A stretch of 64,000 bases of DNA from Cristatella mucedo (Eukaryota; Bryozoa; Phylactolaemata; Cristatellidae): positions 1 through 64,000 of the forward strand of contig WPIO01000066.1 in NCBI GenBank assembly GCA_009760855.2, read 5' to 3'. The notes under the pieces are model-generated. The model worked only from the letters and a program-made list of their open reading frames with translations. It was not told the DNA's origin and did not search any database. Made by a program: the position numbers and the translations under genes. The stretch's first letter is position 1; each line of letters starts with the position of its first letter. Of the stretch, positions 1 through 13,368 are shown one piece after another.

Positions 1-600
1 GCTGGCGTCTGCCGCCGGCAGCTGAGCGCGTGCGAAGCGCAGTCTAGTGGCCAGATGGAAACCGGAAGCCAGGAGCAGAGCCAACCCGAGCGCAAGCGCG
101 ACGGCAGCCGCCGCCGTCGTCGTCTTCGCCGCCTGCAGCGGCGGCCATTTTTTAAGGCGGGCAGCAAGCAGAGCGCCGCCGCGGCAGTACCGGTACGGCA
201 CGCAGCGGTACGGCACGTAGCGGCGGCGGCAGCCATTGTCCACCACCGACGCCCACTAGCGCCCGCCTTCTGTCACGACGCCGACGCACGTCTGCCAGGC
301 CGACGGGTCCATTCAGGTCGCAGGCGGGAGCGCGGCGAGAGACTGACTGGACGTCGCTCCAACGTCACTCGCTCGGGTCGAGGTCGCGCGCAGCCGTTGC
401 TCGCTGCCTTCGCTCGCTCAAGTACCGGTCCGACAGACGCCACGTTGTCGCCGCTTTTCCGCTCCCGCCGCGGCGTCTTTGAGCGGCCTGTCGATTTTCG
501 GAATCAATAGCTAAAAATGTCCGCACTGTGGCGTTGGAAGCTGACGCGGCCGACGTTGCTCTGCTGGACGTCTTCACCGCAAAGCGGTCGGTAGTAGCAC
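1..600. other. GC-rich CpG-dense segment, no identifiable gene
   Basis: The stretch is dominated by CG, CGG and GCC runs. Open frames are present on both strands, but they are arginine/alanine-rich low-complexity translations with no recognisable domain. It could be a CpG-rich promoter or first exon of a gene extending off the left edge. I see nothing that proves coding. Confidence 0.35.
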
Positions 601-914
601 GCGGACTCCGATATAGCAGGCTAGAGTATACTCCCCAGGCTACAGTATAACCCCAGGTTAGAGAACAGCCAAGGTAAATGCGGCCTATGGCCGATTTATA
701 CCCGGAAGGGATATCGTGGCTTAGGCCCACTGTATACCCGTCTCTTCGGCCAAAGTATACGCCGTCATATCTGCAGTTTTGAGCGAGATACACACGACTC
801 TCGACTTGATGGCTCAGAAATCCACGCCTTCGCCAACGCTGGGACCTCATTCTCTGCTCCCCGGCTCTTATCGTAAGGCACCCATAACTCCGATCTCTCA
901 ATCCTGCGCCAACC

Positions 915-1095
915 CTGGGACCTGGGTAAGGCGGTTACTTTCACGACCTCCATTCCGAGGTCACGGGCTCGAATCCTCCGGTGGGCCATCCTTTATTGCA
1001 GCTGCAAGCGGTGGTGATAGCCACAAAGGCTCTTCTGGCGCTATACAAAAAGTGGCTGTTAAATCAGCTAGTGCCTATTTTTTTATTTATTTATC
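915..1095 (+). repeat. SINE-1 copy (tRNA-derived)
   Basis: Carries the SINE-1 consensus: GGTAAGGCGG, then a paired CGACCTC/GAGGTC hairpin, then the B-box-like GGCTCGAATCC, then a tRNA-unrelated body (AGCTGCAAGCGGTGGTGATAG) ending at GTTAAATCAGC and a T-rich tail. The same order recurs near 21.4, 24.7 and, reversed, 15.6, 24.1 and 48.0 kb. Confidence 0.75.
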
Positions 1096-1489
1096 AACAA
1101 TAATTTAAAAAACTCAGTTACAGTTGAAACATTTCGTGCTTCAGACGGAGTATATTTTCGCGTAGATGGGTATAGCTAGGCCTAGCCTATTTCAACCCCC
1201 TGGTATAAAGTGGCCTAGGCAGTTATAACCACGGTATCCTCCGGGCGGGGTACCATCTGGCGTGTTAAACAGGGCTTGAGTATGCGAGCTCTTTGTGCCT
1301 AAACGTCCACCGCTAGCAGTTTGTTTTTTGAACTCAACAAATGCAGGGGATGTGTGTCTTTATCCGCTCGAAATGCAGAGCCAGAAGCCACGATGCCACC
1401 GTAACTGTGCTTGTAATGGTTCGGTGAACTCGATCGCTGCGACAACCTATCGATGTATCATATATCATAACTAAATATATAAATATAAA

Positions 1490-1565
1490 TATAATCTATA
1501 CACACACACATATATATATATATGTATAATATAAATACATCAATAAAAATAGGTATATATAAATA
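1490..1565. repeat. (CA)n/(TA)n microsatellite
   Basis: Mixed CA and TA dinucleotide run. The flanks from about 1,100 to 2,180 show no other recognisable gene or repeat. Confidence 0.8.
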
Positions 1566-2179
1566 GGACACTGTCGAGATCTGGTGACGTTCAGGTCTGT
1601 CATCTTCAGGGTGTCCGTAGTCTCTTGCTCCGTGTAAAATTGCAACTGAAACTGAATGCCGCCGCAGGTGCTGCAGGCGCGAGTGCTGCACTCGCTGTAC
1701 AAGTGCTGCACGCGCGACCTTCATGTAGCTCTGCCGTAGACTGGTCTGGATTTACGACCTGATCTCGGTATCTATGCATTGGGTATATGCCTATCTATGC
1801 TTCTTGGGCTTCTTTATCCCTCCTGCTCTGCTACCTTGAGCATAGCTGACCGTATTGGGGCAGCTACCCGTTAGCTGCACTTCGAGGTGGCAGCTAGGCA
1901 ATTATTCGTCACACGTCTGCAAGGACTATCTCCGATACGTGCACAGCTGATGTGGCATTATACTATAGCTTAATAGTTCCTATGGCTCGACTATTATAAG
2001 AGACTGCAGAACAATTGTTCACTTCTCAGGGCAGGCATTTTGTAACCTTCACTGAAGTTCAATTATGAAACTGGAAAGTGATCCATCCACTTAAGCCACT
2101 CCGCGCTAGCCTGGGTGTACGCCGTTATGGAAGCTGATGGTACGCGCTTGTGTGTTCATCTTTATTTGTAACCGCACAA

Positions 2180-2181
<2 letters not shown>

Positions 2182-2252
<71 letters not shown>
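2182..2252. repeat. (CA)n microsatellite
   Basis: About 70 bp of uninterrupted CA dinucleotides. Confidence 0.95.
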
Positions 2253-2254
<2 letters not shown>

Positions 2255-2325
2255 GTGTGCTACGTAGGAGAGCTTCCTCTATGCTTCCAATAAAAGCCTA
2301 AGCGGCTTTTATTACTCCTACTATT

Positions 2326-2340
2326 TATATAATATATATA

Positions 2341-2382
<42 letters not shown>

Positions 2383-2405
2383 AATTGTATATGCATATAT
2401 ATAAT
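2326..2405. repeat. (TA)n microsatellite
   Basis: AT/TA dinucleotide tract of roughly 75 bp, self-complementary. Confidence 0.9.
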
Positions 2406-2475
2406 GTATCTCATTAGAATTCATCACAGGCAAAAAATAGAAATTGAGAAGCATAGCTCTGTGAAGAGGCAGGTG

Positions 2476-2590
2476 CAGGTGTGATGGCACACCAGGTAAG
2501 GCGGTTGTTTCGCACGACCTCAGGACCGAGATCGTGTGCCTCTACATTTTCAGCAAGCGGGTCGACAGGATGAAGTAGTTATCCGGTTGA
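2476..2590 (+). repeat. SINE-1 fragment
   Basis: Shows the tRNA-like head (GATGGCACACCAGGTAAGGCGG) and the CGACCTC...GAGATCGTG hairpin, then diverges and lacks the usual body. 2,590-2,878 holds nothing recognisable. Confidence 0.6.
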
Positions 2591-2877
2591 TGCGAGTTGC
2601 GTTGTAAAAAATGCAGCTCAATGCCGTAACATTATGGTTTAAAGGTGTATGATAAGGACTCGTAGTCTAATCGTTATGCAGAGCGAAAGGATATTTATTT
2701 TTATAATGCTCTTTAGTCGGTTGCATTAGTCGCATGATAATTAAAGACGCTTGGTTTGCATTTCTACAGACGGGCTGTAGCGTCTTCACGTCGGAATCAA
2801 ACATGGCGGCGAAGGAAATCTCGCTATGGTGCTAGCCGCAGCGGCCGACACGCAATGAATACCGGCTAAGCCCCGAT

Positions 2878-3177
2878 AATAATAATAATAATAATTATGT
2901 ACTTGATAAAGCGCCCTCAGAGAACTTAATCTCTTTCTAGGCGCTTTACATTTGCTGCAAATGGAAATGCAATTAAATGGTAAATAAAATCATGCTTGAA
3001 AAAAAAAATGAACATCATGGTTAAGGGTGACATGCACAGGGTCAGCATGCAAATGTGGTTATTGGCAGCATGCACAGTGTCAGCACGCATAAGCACGGGA
3101 AGGACTAGTCACAGGGACCCACTAAATGCTGTCCTAAATAGGTGTGTTTTTAAGTTCCTTTTAAATGTGGTCAGGTC
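2878..3177 (-). mobile_element. LINE-A 3' end (left half, split by LINE-B)
   Basis: Begins with (AAT)n, then the LINE-A terminal block with its CGCCCTCAGAGAAC...AGGCGCTT hairpin, then the 3'UTR. It stops abruptly at GGTCAGGTCAG and resumes at 5,203 with GGGATGTTCTGACGCAGG, exactly the sequence that follows uninterrupted in copies near 49.7 and 55.2 kb. A LINE-B has therefore inserted here. Confidence 0.9.
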
Positions 3178-5202
3178 AGCTTAAAAAAGCCAGGGCTTCG
3201 TTTTTCATTAGAAGACTGAATTCCTGCCAGTCGGACACTAAACAGATTTATAAGACAGTAAACCATTTACTGGCCAATGCTGTCAGGTCTGACTCCCCAG
3301 ATATTAAGGGCTCAGCCGAAAAGTTTTCAGCCTTCTTTACCGAAAAAGTTGTGCACATTCGTGCCTCCATTAGGCCCCCTTCGACCAAAGCAATCGCCGT
3401 TCCTCAACCTGTGACCTTTCTTAACAGGTTCTCTGATGTTTCGGCCTGTGATGTGGCAGCCTTAATAAGGTCTAGCAAAAAGAGCTCGTCTCCTGAAGAC
3501 CTTATACCTTCATCTCTGTGGTCTTCACTTGCAGACCATCTTAGCCCTGCCATAACCATGATTTTTAATGCTTCTTTGGGAAAAGGGGTCGTCCCCAAGT
3601 CCTTCAAATCGGCAATCGTTAGACCTATTCTTAAAAAGCCTGGATTAGACACAGAGGTCCTAGCAAACTATCGTCCAGTTTCCCTTCTTCCGTTCTTATC
3701 AAAGATTCTCGAAAAAATTGTTGCTAAGCAGCTTGTTGAACATATTGAAAATAAAGGAATGTCAGAAACATTTCAATCAGGTTTCAAGAAGCAGCACTCT
3801 ACTGAAACTGCTCTCCTCCGTGTTAACAATGACATTCTACGTGGCAACGACGACGGGAATGTCACTGCCTTAGCTCTGCTAGATTTGTCTGCTGCCTTCG
3901 GCACAATTGATCGCGAAGTTCTGCTTGAACGATTGAGAACAACGATCGGTCTGGCAGACGAAGCACTGGCGTGGTTTAAATCATACTTGTCTGATCGTGT
4001 TCAATCCGTGTCGTGTGGGGGTCAGGTCTCAGACATGAGAAGGGTCACCTGTGGAGTCCCTCAAGGGTCTGTACTCGGTCCCTTGCTGTTCTCCATGTAT
4101 ACTCAACCACTGGGAAAAGTGATTAAGGCCGATGGAATAGGATATCACTTCTATGCTGACGATACTCAGTTGTATTTGTCATTTAAACCGTCGCAATCTG
4201 CTGCAGCAACTGAGAAACTGAATGCTTGCCTTGCCGATATTCGATCCTGGATGTCGGAAAACTTCCTGAAATTAAATGACGATAAAACCGAACTGCTTCT
4301 CATAGGACACCCTAAGCGTGTGGCTGGACTAAAAGGCTTTGCTGTTCTAATAGGCGATGCTATTGTGCGACCTTCACCACGTGCTCGCAATCTAGGTGTC
4401 GTGTTCGACAGCTGCCTCAATTTCAAAAGCTTCATTCAGAAGACTGCCTCTACAGCTAGCCATCACATCCGATCCCTATCCAAGATTAGAAGCTGTCTCC
4501 CACAGTGGCTTGTAAAAAATGTAACTAGCTCTTTAGTTCTGTCTCGGCTTGATTATTGTAATTCCCTTTTGGCTGGGCTACCAAAGAAAGCTATTATGCC
4601 ACTACAGCGGACTATGAATATGGCTGCAAGGCTGGTCTTCAAGTCCCAGCGGTTTGAGCACGTGTCACCTTTGCTGGAAGAGCTGGGATGGTTGCCGGTT
4701 GAGCAAAGGATACAGAGCAAAGTTCTTACGCTGACCCACAAGGCCCGCCACGGCTTGGTTCCTTTGTACCTAGCTGAACTGCTGCATCAGTTTCAGCCTG
4801 TTCGCACCCTCAGGTCCTGTGTGGACAATAAATTAGCTGTCCCATTCCTCCGCTTAAAGACAGTTGGCGACAGAAGCTTTAGCTCTGCAGGTCCTAGACT
4901 GTGGAACTCGCTTCCACAATTCTTACGCAACGACATCTACTCTTCAACTGCCGACTATGGCACATCCTTTTCAGCGGTCCTGAACTGCTACTTCTATGCT
5001 ACTCACTACCTCAACTGCTCTCCTAACTCTGCCATGCTTCCCACTTTCTCTTTGTTGCGTGAGACGAAGTCTGTTGGCTACCGAATGCGTACCGAAAGCC
5101 GCTTAGGCTGTGAGTGCGCTATTCAAAACTCTCCTGCGTAACACCCACATGGTCTTTATGACTTTGTGGAGTTACAGACGGAGATACATTACATTACATT
5201 AG
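3178..5202 (+). mobile_element. LINE-B (CR1/L2-like), 5'-truncated with intact reverse transcriptase frame
   Basis: A retrotransposon copy with one long open frame to 5,141 (about 650 aa). It contains the reverse transcriptase core and C-terminal region but no endonuclease domain, so it is 5'-truncated. Visible RT landmarks in order are NYRPVSLLPFLSKILEK, SGFKKQHSTETALL, motif A LLDLSAAFGTID (most relatives have FDT), motif B GVPQGSVLGPLLF, motif C FYADDTQLYL and ENFLKLNDDKTELLL. The C-terminal part has the CR1-type LDYCNSLLAGLP and WLPVEQRI blocks. The 3' end is a short UTR and a (CATTA)n tail. The unbroken frame suggests a young copy. It sits inside an older LINE-A. Confidence 0.92.
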
Positions 5203-5411
5203 GGGATGTTCTGACGCAGGTCGGGAGGGAGTTCCAGGCTTTGGGAGCATACGAACTAAATGCACGATCTCCAAAGGATTTGAGGTTTGTACGAGGTATT
5301 TTTAGACAGTTGGATTCCGAAAAGTGGGTGGTACGATGCTTGTCTGATGGGGGAGTATGTCGGAGAGATAAGCTGGAGCCATATAATGAAGGGACCTAAA
5401 AGTGAGCGACA
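5203..5411 (-). mobile_element. LINE-A (right half of split copy)
   Basis: Continues the LINE-A copy at 2,878-3,177 in the same orientation. Encodes, on the minus strand, the conserved end of the LINE-A ORF (ending at the region of AKAWNSLPT in better copies). Confidence 0.85.
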
Positions 5412-5464
5412 TACTTTGCAATCACAGCTGCTGGAGCCGCATACGCAGCTCCAGTGCGAGCACA

Positions 5465-5612
5465 TGGACAGACGTGCAGACGGACAGACGAGCAGACGGA
5501 CAGACGACCAGACGGACAGACGAGCACACGGACAGACGAGCACACGGACAGACGAGCAGACGGACAGACGAGCAGGCGGACAAATTGGCAGACGGACAGA
5601 CGGACGAGCCGA
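5465..5612. repeat. 16-bp minisatellite (GACAGACGAGCAGACG)n
   Basis: About nine units of 16 bp built from GACAGACG plus AGCAGACG, ACCAGACG or AGCACACG variants. Because the unit length is not a multiple of three, every frame stays open, so the apparent proteins across it are artefacts. Confidence 0.9.
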
Positions 5613-6664
<1,052 letters not shown>

Positions 6665-7239
6665 GGTGGGTGCGACCGAGCGGCCTTTGTGGAACGATTG
6701 ACGTCGCTGCTGCGACTGCTGAACAATCTCGCCCAGAAAAGGTTAATTCTGCAGTCGAGAGAACGTCACTGTACTTATACTAAGTCGCTATGCGTCGCTG
6801 ACCATTTTAATTTCTAACTGATGCTCGTTCCTATCCGGTTTAATTTGTAACTGATGACGAAGTTCAGCAGTGCCTTTTTTGGCCACGTGTTTTACAACAG
6901 CAATCGATTTCACTTCTAACTGAGGGCATCCAGCTGTCATACAGAAACCTGAAGTGAGTACTCTGCTTGAATTGAATTGACTTGACTTGAATTCAATATA
7001 GGTCAATTATTTATGCAGTCGGTTATAGTTATGTTGTGTTATGCAAATCACGGGGCTGGTGAATAAGTGGGTATCATTGTCACTATTGCCCTTATAATGT
7101 AATTTTAATAAATAATAGAACCAAATTATGATCCTGGAATCTAATATAGTTATAAATCTCAGATTGCTTATTATCTATCAAGTTGGCTTGGGGCACACGG
7201 GCACAGGCCCGCAGGGTCTGGTGCAACGGAAGCAATCGA

Positions 7240-7883
7240 CCTGTGCTTTGAGGTACTTGCAGTTGGTTCAAAACCTGTAAAGCAAGGCTTTTTAGTAGAG
7301 ACCGACGCAGCTGCCACGTTACACCACTTCTTGCCCACCGGCACTGGCTCCCAGTCAAGCAGGGTATCCACTTCAAGGTTCAAAGGTCACTCACTTTTAG
7401 GTTCCTTCATTCTCTCGTTTCAGGCTACCTATCAGCATTGCACCATTTGCTTTTTCTGACTCAGATCGTTTATCTATACTTCGTAAGAAACTCATATCTT
7501 GTGGCCACTGTGCTTTTAGTTTGTTCGCTTCCTAAGCCTGGAACTCCCTCCCGACTTGCGGCAGAACATCTCCTGACTTGACCACATTGAAAAAGAACTT
7601 AAAAACATACCTATTTAGGACAGCATTTAGTGGGTCCCTGTGATTCTTCCTTTGTGTGCTTATGCGTGCTGGCACTGCGCATGCTGCCACTAGCCACATT
7701 TGCCTGCTGACCGTGTGCATGTCACCCCTAACCATGTTATTCATGTTGTTTGTTTATCAAGCATGATATTACTCACCATTCAATTGCATTTCCCCTTGCA
7801 GCAAATGTAAAGTGCCTAGAAAGAGATTGAGTTCTCTGAGGGCGCTTTATCATGTGCCTTATTATTATTATTATTATTATCAA
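7240..7883 (+). mobile_element. LINE-A 3' portion
   Basis: Diverged LINE-A: remnants of the ORF end (CACTGGCTCCCAGTCAAGCA, CCTGGAACTCCCTCCCGAC), the 3'UTR, the terminal hairpin block and a (TTA)n tail. The frame is broken. 6,660-7,240 upstream shows nothing recognisable. Confidence 0.88.
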
Positions 7884-8080
7884 TGTATTTAGCCGATCCT
7901 CGTAATTCTTCCTTTGTGTACTTATGCGTGCTGCACACTGTGCATGCTACAATGAGCGCCATATTGTACATGCTTGCTGACGTTGTACACATGTTGCCAC
8001 CAATCATTCGATCCCTCTTCGTGTACAGCACACATTTAAAGTGCCTGGAAAGAGGTTTAAGTTCTCTGAGGACGCAATGC
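7884..8080 (+). mobile_element. LINE-A 3'UTR fragment (second, tandem)
   Basis: Repeats part of the LINE-A 3'UTR (ATTCTTCCTTTGTGTACTTATGCGTGCT) and a decayed terminal block directly after the (TTA)n tail of the preceding copy. Confidence 0.6.
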
Positions 8081-8317
8081 AAATATATTGACGCCGACGC
8101 TGCAGCTGGTCTCAACATTCAGTTGCCCCGTTGCTGTGCTCTGAGCTGTAACACCTTTCATCTGTTACCGCGTAGAGTTTCGTCCCCCGGTTCTCTACCG
8201 GTGGACTGTGTGATGCAGTGCTGCAGTGCGGTTAAAACACAGGCGGCCACAACTGGGTGCCGAAAGCAACAGTTTATTGTGGGCCTGTTAGTAGTGGTAA
8301 CGCGCCGGCGCAAGCGC

Positions 8318-8460
8318 TTTACGCGGCGCGTACCGGACCGACGGAGTTAACTTCGCGAACTCCCGAAGCCCGAGTATAACCAACTACCCTGTGCGTTTAC
8401 GCGGCGCGTACCGGACCGACGGAGTTAACTGCGCGAACTCCCGAAGCCCGGGTATAATAC
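8318..8460. repeat. Tandem duplication, 78-bp unit
   Basis: Two near-identical GC-rich units starting with TTTACGCGGCGCGTACCGG at 8,318 and 8,396. No coding content seen. Confidence 0.85.
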
Positions 8461-8759
8461 ACTAACCTATGCGTGCGTCGCTAGCAATTGCGAAGGCGGG
8501 TTGCTACAGCACCCCAAGATACGAGCAGCTAACTGAGTAGCCGGCAGAACACAACTAGCTGTCCGTCGTCGTAGGTTTGCCTCTCGTGCTCTTGAAGCGT
8601 AGTCTCGCCTCGACTCCCAAGCTGCAGCCCTGAGCTCTCGGGGCGTAGTCTCTGCTCGACTACCCCAGCTGTCTCTCAGCTCTGTCACTCGTCTCATTAT
8701 ATTCTCTCTCCTTTCAACTCCTGACCTCGCGCGCCGCTGCTATTTCTACTTCAGCATAT

Positions 8760-8990
8760 TAGTCGGTGCACATCCTGACCGCAACGTCTGCACCAGGCTT
8801 CATACTAACTTTAGCGGGTAGACCAGGAGTCAGGCTTGTACTAGCTGTCTAAGTGGAACCCGCTAAGACAACCACATTAGTCGCTCCATTTCCTAACCGC
8901 ATCGCCTGCATAAAGCTCCATTCTAACCTGAGCTAGGTGAGTCAGGAGCACGGTCTGTACTAGGCGCCCTAGTCGACCCCCCCCCCCCTC
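8760..8990. repeat. Diverged tandem duplication, about 119-bp unit
   Basis: Two copies beginning AGTCGGTGCACATCC (8,760) and AGTCGCTCCATTTCC (about 8,879) share CCTGACCGCA/CCTAACCGCA, TCCATTCTAACCT-like and GGAGTCAGG-like blocks in order. Ends in a C-homopolymer. Confidence 0.6.
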
Positions 8991-9734
8991 TAAGGCAAGG
9001 GCTCCCATCGCGGCTAAGCTGAGAGCTGCACCAGTGCACATCCATCGGCGCGAACGTTGCAGCCGTAGCGCCGATGCAGAGCTCACATTGAACTGGCCAA
9101 ACCCGAAATTTGTGCATTTGTGAGCCAGGGCCAGCGCTGACTAGGTCAGCAGCGCCCGTTGTCCAAGCTGCTGCGTCACTGATGCTCGCGGACGCTGTAG
9201 GTGGGCAGCATGTCACGTGATCGCTCCTCGGCCTCGCGTCACGAAGGGTTCCTGCATTTTCAGACGTAGATGTGCTTACCTAAATACAGGTAAACATTAG
9301 GGCATGCCCAGGTTCTATCGGTTCGTTCAAGTGGTGTTGCAGTCATGGCTGTCAGAGGTTTACAGACCTATAAGCGAGTAAACACTAAGGCAAGCGAGTT
9401 AAGGCAACGAGTCGGCGTTACAGCAGACGTCATTCCCCCTCCTGACTAAGCGATGGCCACTAAAGTGGACGCTGAATATTAAGGTCTCTGCGAGTAACAT
9501 AACAGTGCGGTTTTGGTGCTTTTTTCAATCGGAAAATGATCCGCTGCACTCACCTTGAACTGACTCCTTCAGATAGCCGTGTAAATGCGACGAAACGTCG
9601 CCAACTTTACTTGGCGAACTACGTGTACGCGAAATGGTAAATAGTGAGCTGAAAACGCCGCTTTAGACTCTGTCTTCAGATCGCATTATAAATTTAGCCT
9701 GGGAGTGTGATGCAAAATTAGAAAAAATATATAT

Positions 9735-9890
9735 ATTATTCATTTGTATAGCGTCCTAAGAGAAAGTAACCTCAATCCAGGCGCTTGGTGTACGCAGAAA
9801 CACGAACCTTGACCTCGAGACCTTTATCTCGGTCGTTTTAACGGTGAGAATTTAGGCTCGTAAATTAATCGCTTGCTCTTTTGGCCAGGC
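9735..9890 (-). repeat. SINE-2 fragment
   Basis: Reverse-orientation copy of the SINE-2 tail (TTCATTTGTATAGCGTCCTAAG ... CCAGGCGCTT) followed by a degraded body with CTCGAGACC...CTCGG. Confidence 0.5.
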
Positions 9891-11335
9891 CTTTATTTAC
9901 ACATCCAGGCATGTAGCGGAGAATATCGCATCTTTCGAGTCGGTACCTATGTATATGCAACATCTTCTATTCTTGCATTCTTGCCTGAAGTCAATGTTAA
10001 GTTTTCGGTCAATGTCCAGTCTAAACGTTTCTATGTGCAATAGATAAGCACTTCGATGTATGTATTGGCCTTGCTCTCTTCTTACACCTTCGGACCAGCA
10101 ATGAACGTGCGTCCGGTTGATCCCTTTAGTGAGGCACGTGGTATCACGCTGCTGTTTCAGATAGGCTCATAAAAGCCGTCAGCCCCTCACTTACGAGTCG
10201 CCGGAGTCGCGAGTCACTTCGGATAAAGTGTCAATAATCACGCGGCTATCCGGCCGCCTTATGAAAATGATTTATTTTATAGCGAGCCCTTCAAGGCCAC
10301 CTACGCAGTCGTTGCTGACTGCTTCGCAACGATATCTGGCGCACAAACTTAAGCGCTGGCTAATAGACTGTCTGACTGTCACCAAACGGGCTGACGGCGC
10401 TTGTTCTAGTGTCACAACGACGTTATGAGTTCAGGAAATGATCGACTACAGAGAAGTGAGTATATCGCAGACGCTCTGTTGTGCAGCCATCAACCAATGG
10501 CGACGTACAGTGGCGGCGGCAAAGGCTCTTAGTAAATAATGAATTGTACCTAGGCTAGGTTAGGTTTGCTGGGACCCGGCGGCTATAATGAGGGTAAGGG
10601 TCACCGACTAGGCCGGGGTCGACCTACGGCATGTGTGGTGACGTGAGGTCACCGGGGCTCTTGGGTACGGGAAGTTGGCCGAGTAAGTCGTGGAGTTGGA
10701 GGCTCCCGGTCTCGCCGAGTTATGTACATGGATTCGTGCAGGCGTGCTCCGGCGATGCTGCCACGCACGCAGAGAACGACTACTCAAGGCCCGAGCGGAG
10801 CTGCCCTATATATTATTTGTTATTAGACTTGTTATATTCCGCGTTCCTCGCATAGCTTGTTCGTGACCCCCCACCGTGTCGTGGCGTCTTTCGGTGGAAG
10901 CTCTCGACTGTGGTGGTTGTCGACTCGGACTAGCCAAGCAGTTACCCAGCCAGCCGGGTTTTGGACGGCGTACGCTCGTACGGTTGGATTCGGAGTCGAT
11001 ACAACGACAGGACTGCAGAAGCCGACTGACCCTAACTAACACGTTTGTTCACGCTTGCTGCGTCGTCTTGTGCCCCCGTAGTGTACTGTGTATAGGACCC
11101 TCCCTGTAGACTTGTTTAGTTCCACTGTTGTTGTTGGCGCATGCGTTATTATAAAGAGGTTAACCGTGACCGACGCTCGTCTTACCCTAGGTCAGGGGCA
11201 TGGAGAGCGGTAGCATGGCCGGAGTATGGCGGGGTTTGGCGGGAACTAGCCTTTGACCCCTGGAACTCGACTAAAGAACCTTAAAGTGCCATCCGACCAT
11301 TTTAGCAGCGTCGATAGAACGAGTTCGTACTATTT
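9891..11335. other. No gene or repeat recognised
   Basis: Mixed-composition sequence. Open frames on both strands are short and show no domain or splice structure I can support. Confidence 0.3.
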
Positions 11336-11505
11336 CGTATGCGAACGATTTATATATTACTAAAAATATATAGATGCATATATTTATTTGATAGTAAATA
11401 CATTCATATATATTTATTTATTTATATTTTATTTATTTATTTGTATATTAGATATATAAATATATATATATATATATATAATATTTATCGAAATATATAT
11501 TACTA
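11336..11505. repeat. AT-rich simple repeat (TTTA/TATA)
   Basis: Imperfect TTTAT, ATTTATT and ATAT runs. The following 11,520-12,170 is GC-rich unique sequence with no identifiable protein. Confidence 0.7.
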
Positions 11506-12177
11506 TTTCTTACGGCGAAGCGCACCGAAGCGAGGACCAGCCCGACCGCCAATAGCAGCAGCAGTAGCAGCAGACAAACAGCGACTGCGGCGGCGCTTTC
11601 TTGATCGGACAGGACGGGTGACTACAGGGGACAAAAAGCTTCAGCGAGTGCGGCAGCGCCACAGTGTCGGCCGTCGTTGCCTCGCCGCCGAACCCTGCCA
11701 GCAGCTCTGCGGTCGACAGACGTCCGGTCGGCGGGCCAGCCGACGCGGTTAGGCCTGGCTTTGCTCGATGGCGAGTCGCTGCCGTGCGGCGATCCTATTC
11801 GCTCGGCGCAATGCGCGTCGAGCGACCAGCGCGAGCGCACTCGCGCGGATTCACGCGCTCAGACAGGCGGTGAAATAATGCGCCTGCTCGACTGCTGGCC
11901 GCGCCACCAAGGATCGGCTGCTTCCGGCAGTCATCGAGCTCACGTGGCCTCACACCGCTTACTTGGAGGTGACCACGTTGCCAGTAGCCGCCGCGAGGCG
12001 AGCGACGCTGCCACAGGCATCGGCGTTATCTCTCCGGAAGTGATCTATCACCGAGCAGCATTCAGCGACGCTCCTCCGCGAACTCGGCACGCGCGTCAGG
12101 CAGGAATGCGCTCCTTCTGCTCACACTCGGCTGACATGACGCGTAGGTGGGAACTCCCTCCACATTCCATATCAGGA

Positions 12178-12258
12178 AACAAATTAATAATACATTTGAT
12201 AAAGAGCGCCCCGAGAGAACTCAGTCTCTTTCTAGGGGCTTTACAATTGCAGCAAAGT
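12178..12258 (-). mobile_element. LINE-A terminal block fragment
   Basis: AATAATACATTTGATAAAG then GCGCCCCGAGAGAACTCAG and TTTCTAGGGGCTTTAC: the LINE-A terminal hairpin block in reverse. 12,260-12,840 has nothing recognisable. Confidence 0.7.
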
Positions 12259-12839
12259 TAGTCAAAGGTCAGAATCAGAAGTCCCCTTAAGCTAATATAA
12301 AGTCGGGGTCCTTGACATATAGCTTTATATTCTACAGAAAAAACGGAGTATACACAGCATAGAGAAGAGATATAAAGTTCAGACTAAAACGAATACCCAC
12401 TGCCCGCCACTCTTTCATAAGGTCTAAACAATAGGTTAAGACAAACAGTGTACATGGTTTCCAATGGCGGAAATAGCAAATGCTCACAATCTCTAGCAAC
12501 TATTTCCACCCTGCTGATTTAGTACGCCGGAATTGTACCGCGTTTCGAATTACGCTATCATGATGCTCTCGAAGGTAATAGTATTTAATATCATTATGTA
12601 ACAATTATGTAGCCCCTTAACACAGACCACGTCTCTTTATAGGGACTACACGTTTCCATGAAGAAAACGTGTGAACTAATTACTACTAATGAAGACAACT
12701 TTAGCGCGAATCGGCACTTACAAGAGAAACTTGCATAGACGTAGCAACTGTTGTAGCCTATACCAAGAGTGCTTGTAGCTTCTTTTAAATGTCGCCAGGC
12801 AGGAGATGATGCGACGTCAGTCGGCAGTAAGTTCAAGTA

Positions 12840-13368
12840 AGCTTTGGGGCATAAACACCGAAGGCACAGTCTCCAAAGAATCTGAGGACTGTTTGAGGCC
12901 CGAGAAAGCGATTTAATAATAACAATAATAAAAATGATACACTTGATACAGCTCGCTCAGAGAACTCAATATCTTTCTTGGCGCTTTACATTTGCAGCAA
13001 AGGGAAATTTAATGATGAGTAAATTGAAATTGAAATTGAAATTGAAAGGGAAATTGAATGGTGAGTAATGTCATGCTTTGATAAACAAACAAAATGAATA
13101 AAATAGTTAGGGGTGACATGCACAGGGTCAGCATGCAAATGCGGTTAGTGGCAGCATGCACAGTATCAGCGCTCATAAGCAAATAAAGAAATAATCACAG
13201 GGACCCACTAGATGCTGCCATAAATAGGTGGGTTTTAAAATTCCTTTTAAATGTGCTCAAGTCGGAGGATGTAGTGACGCAAGTCGGAGGTGAGTTCCAG
13301 GTTTGGGAGCATTCGAGCTAAAGGCACAGTCTCCAAAGGATTTGAAGTTTGTACGAGTGCATTATCAT
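12840..13368 (-). mobile_element. LINE-A 3' fragments
   Basis: A short ORF-end fragment (about 12,840-12,900) followed by a 3'-end copy from 12,913 with the (AAT)n tail, terminal block, 3'UTR and the last part of the ORF. An AAATTG tandem run lies at about 13,017-13,055. Confidence 0.8.

Noticed and set aside
1-510. Arginine-rich 151-residue frame as a gene
   Set aside because: Low-complexity translation of CpG-rich DNA, with an open frame also on the other strand; no domain.
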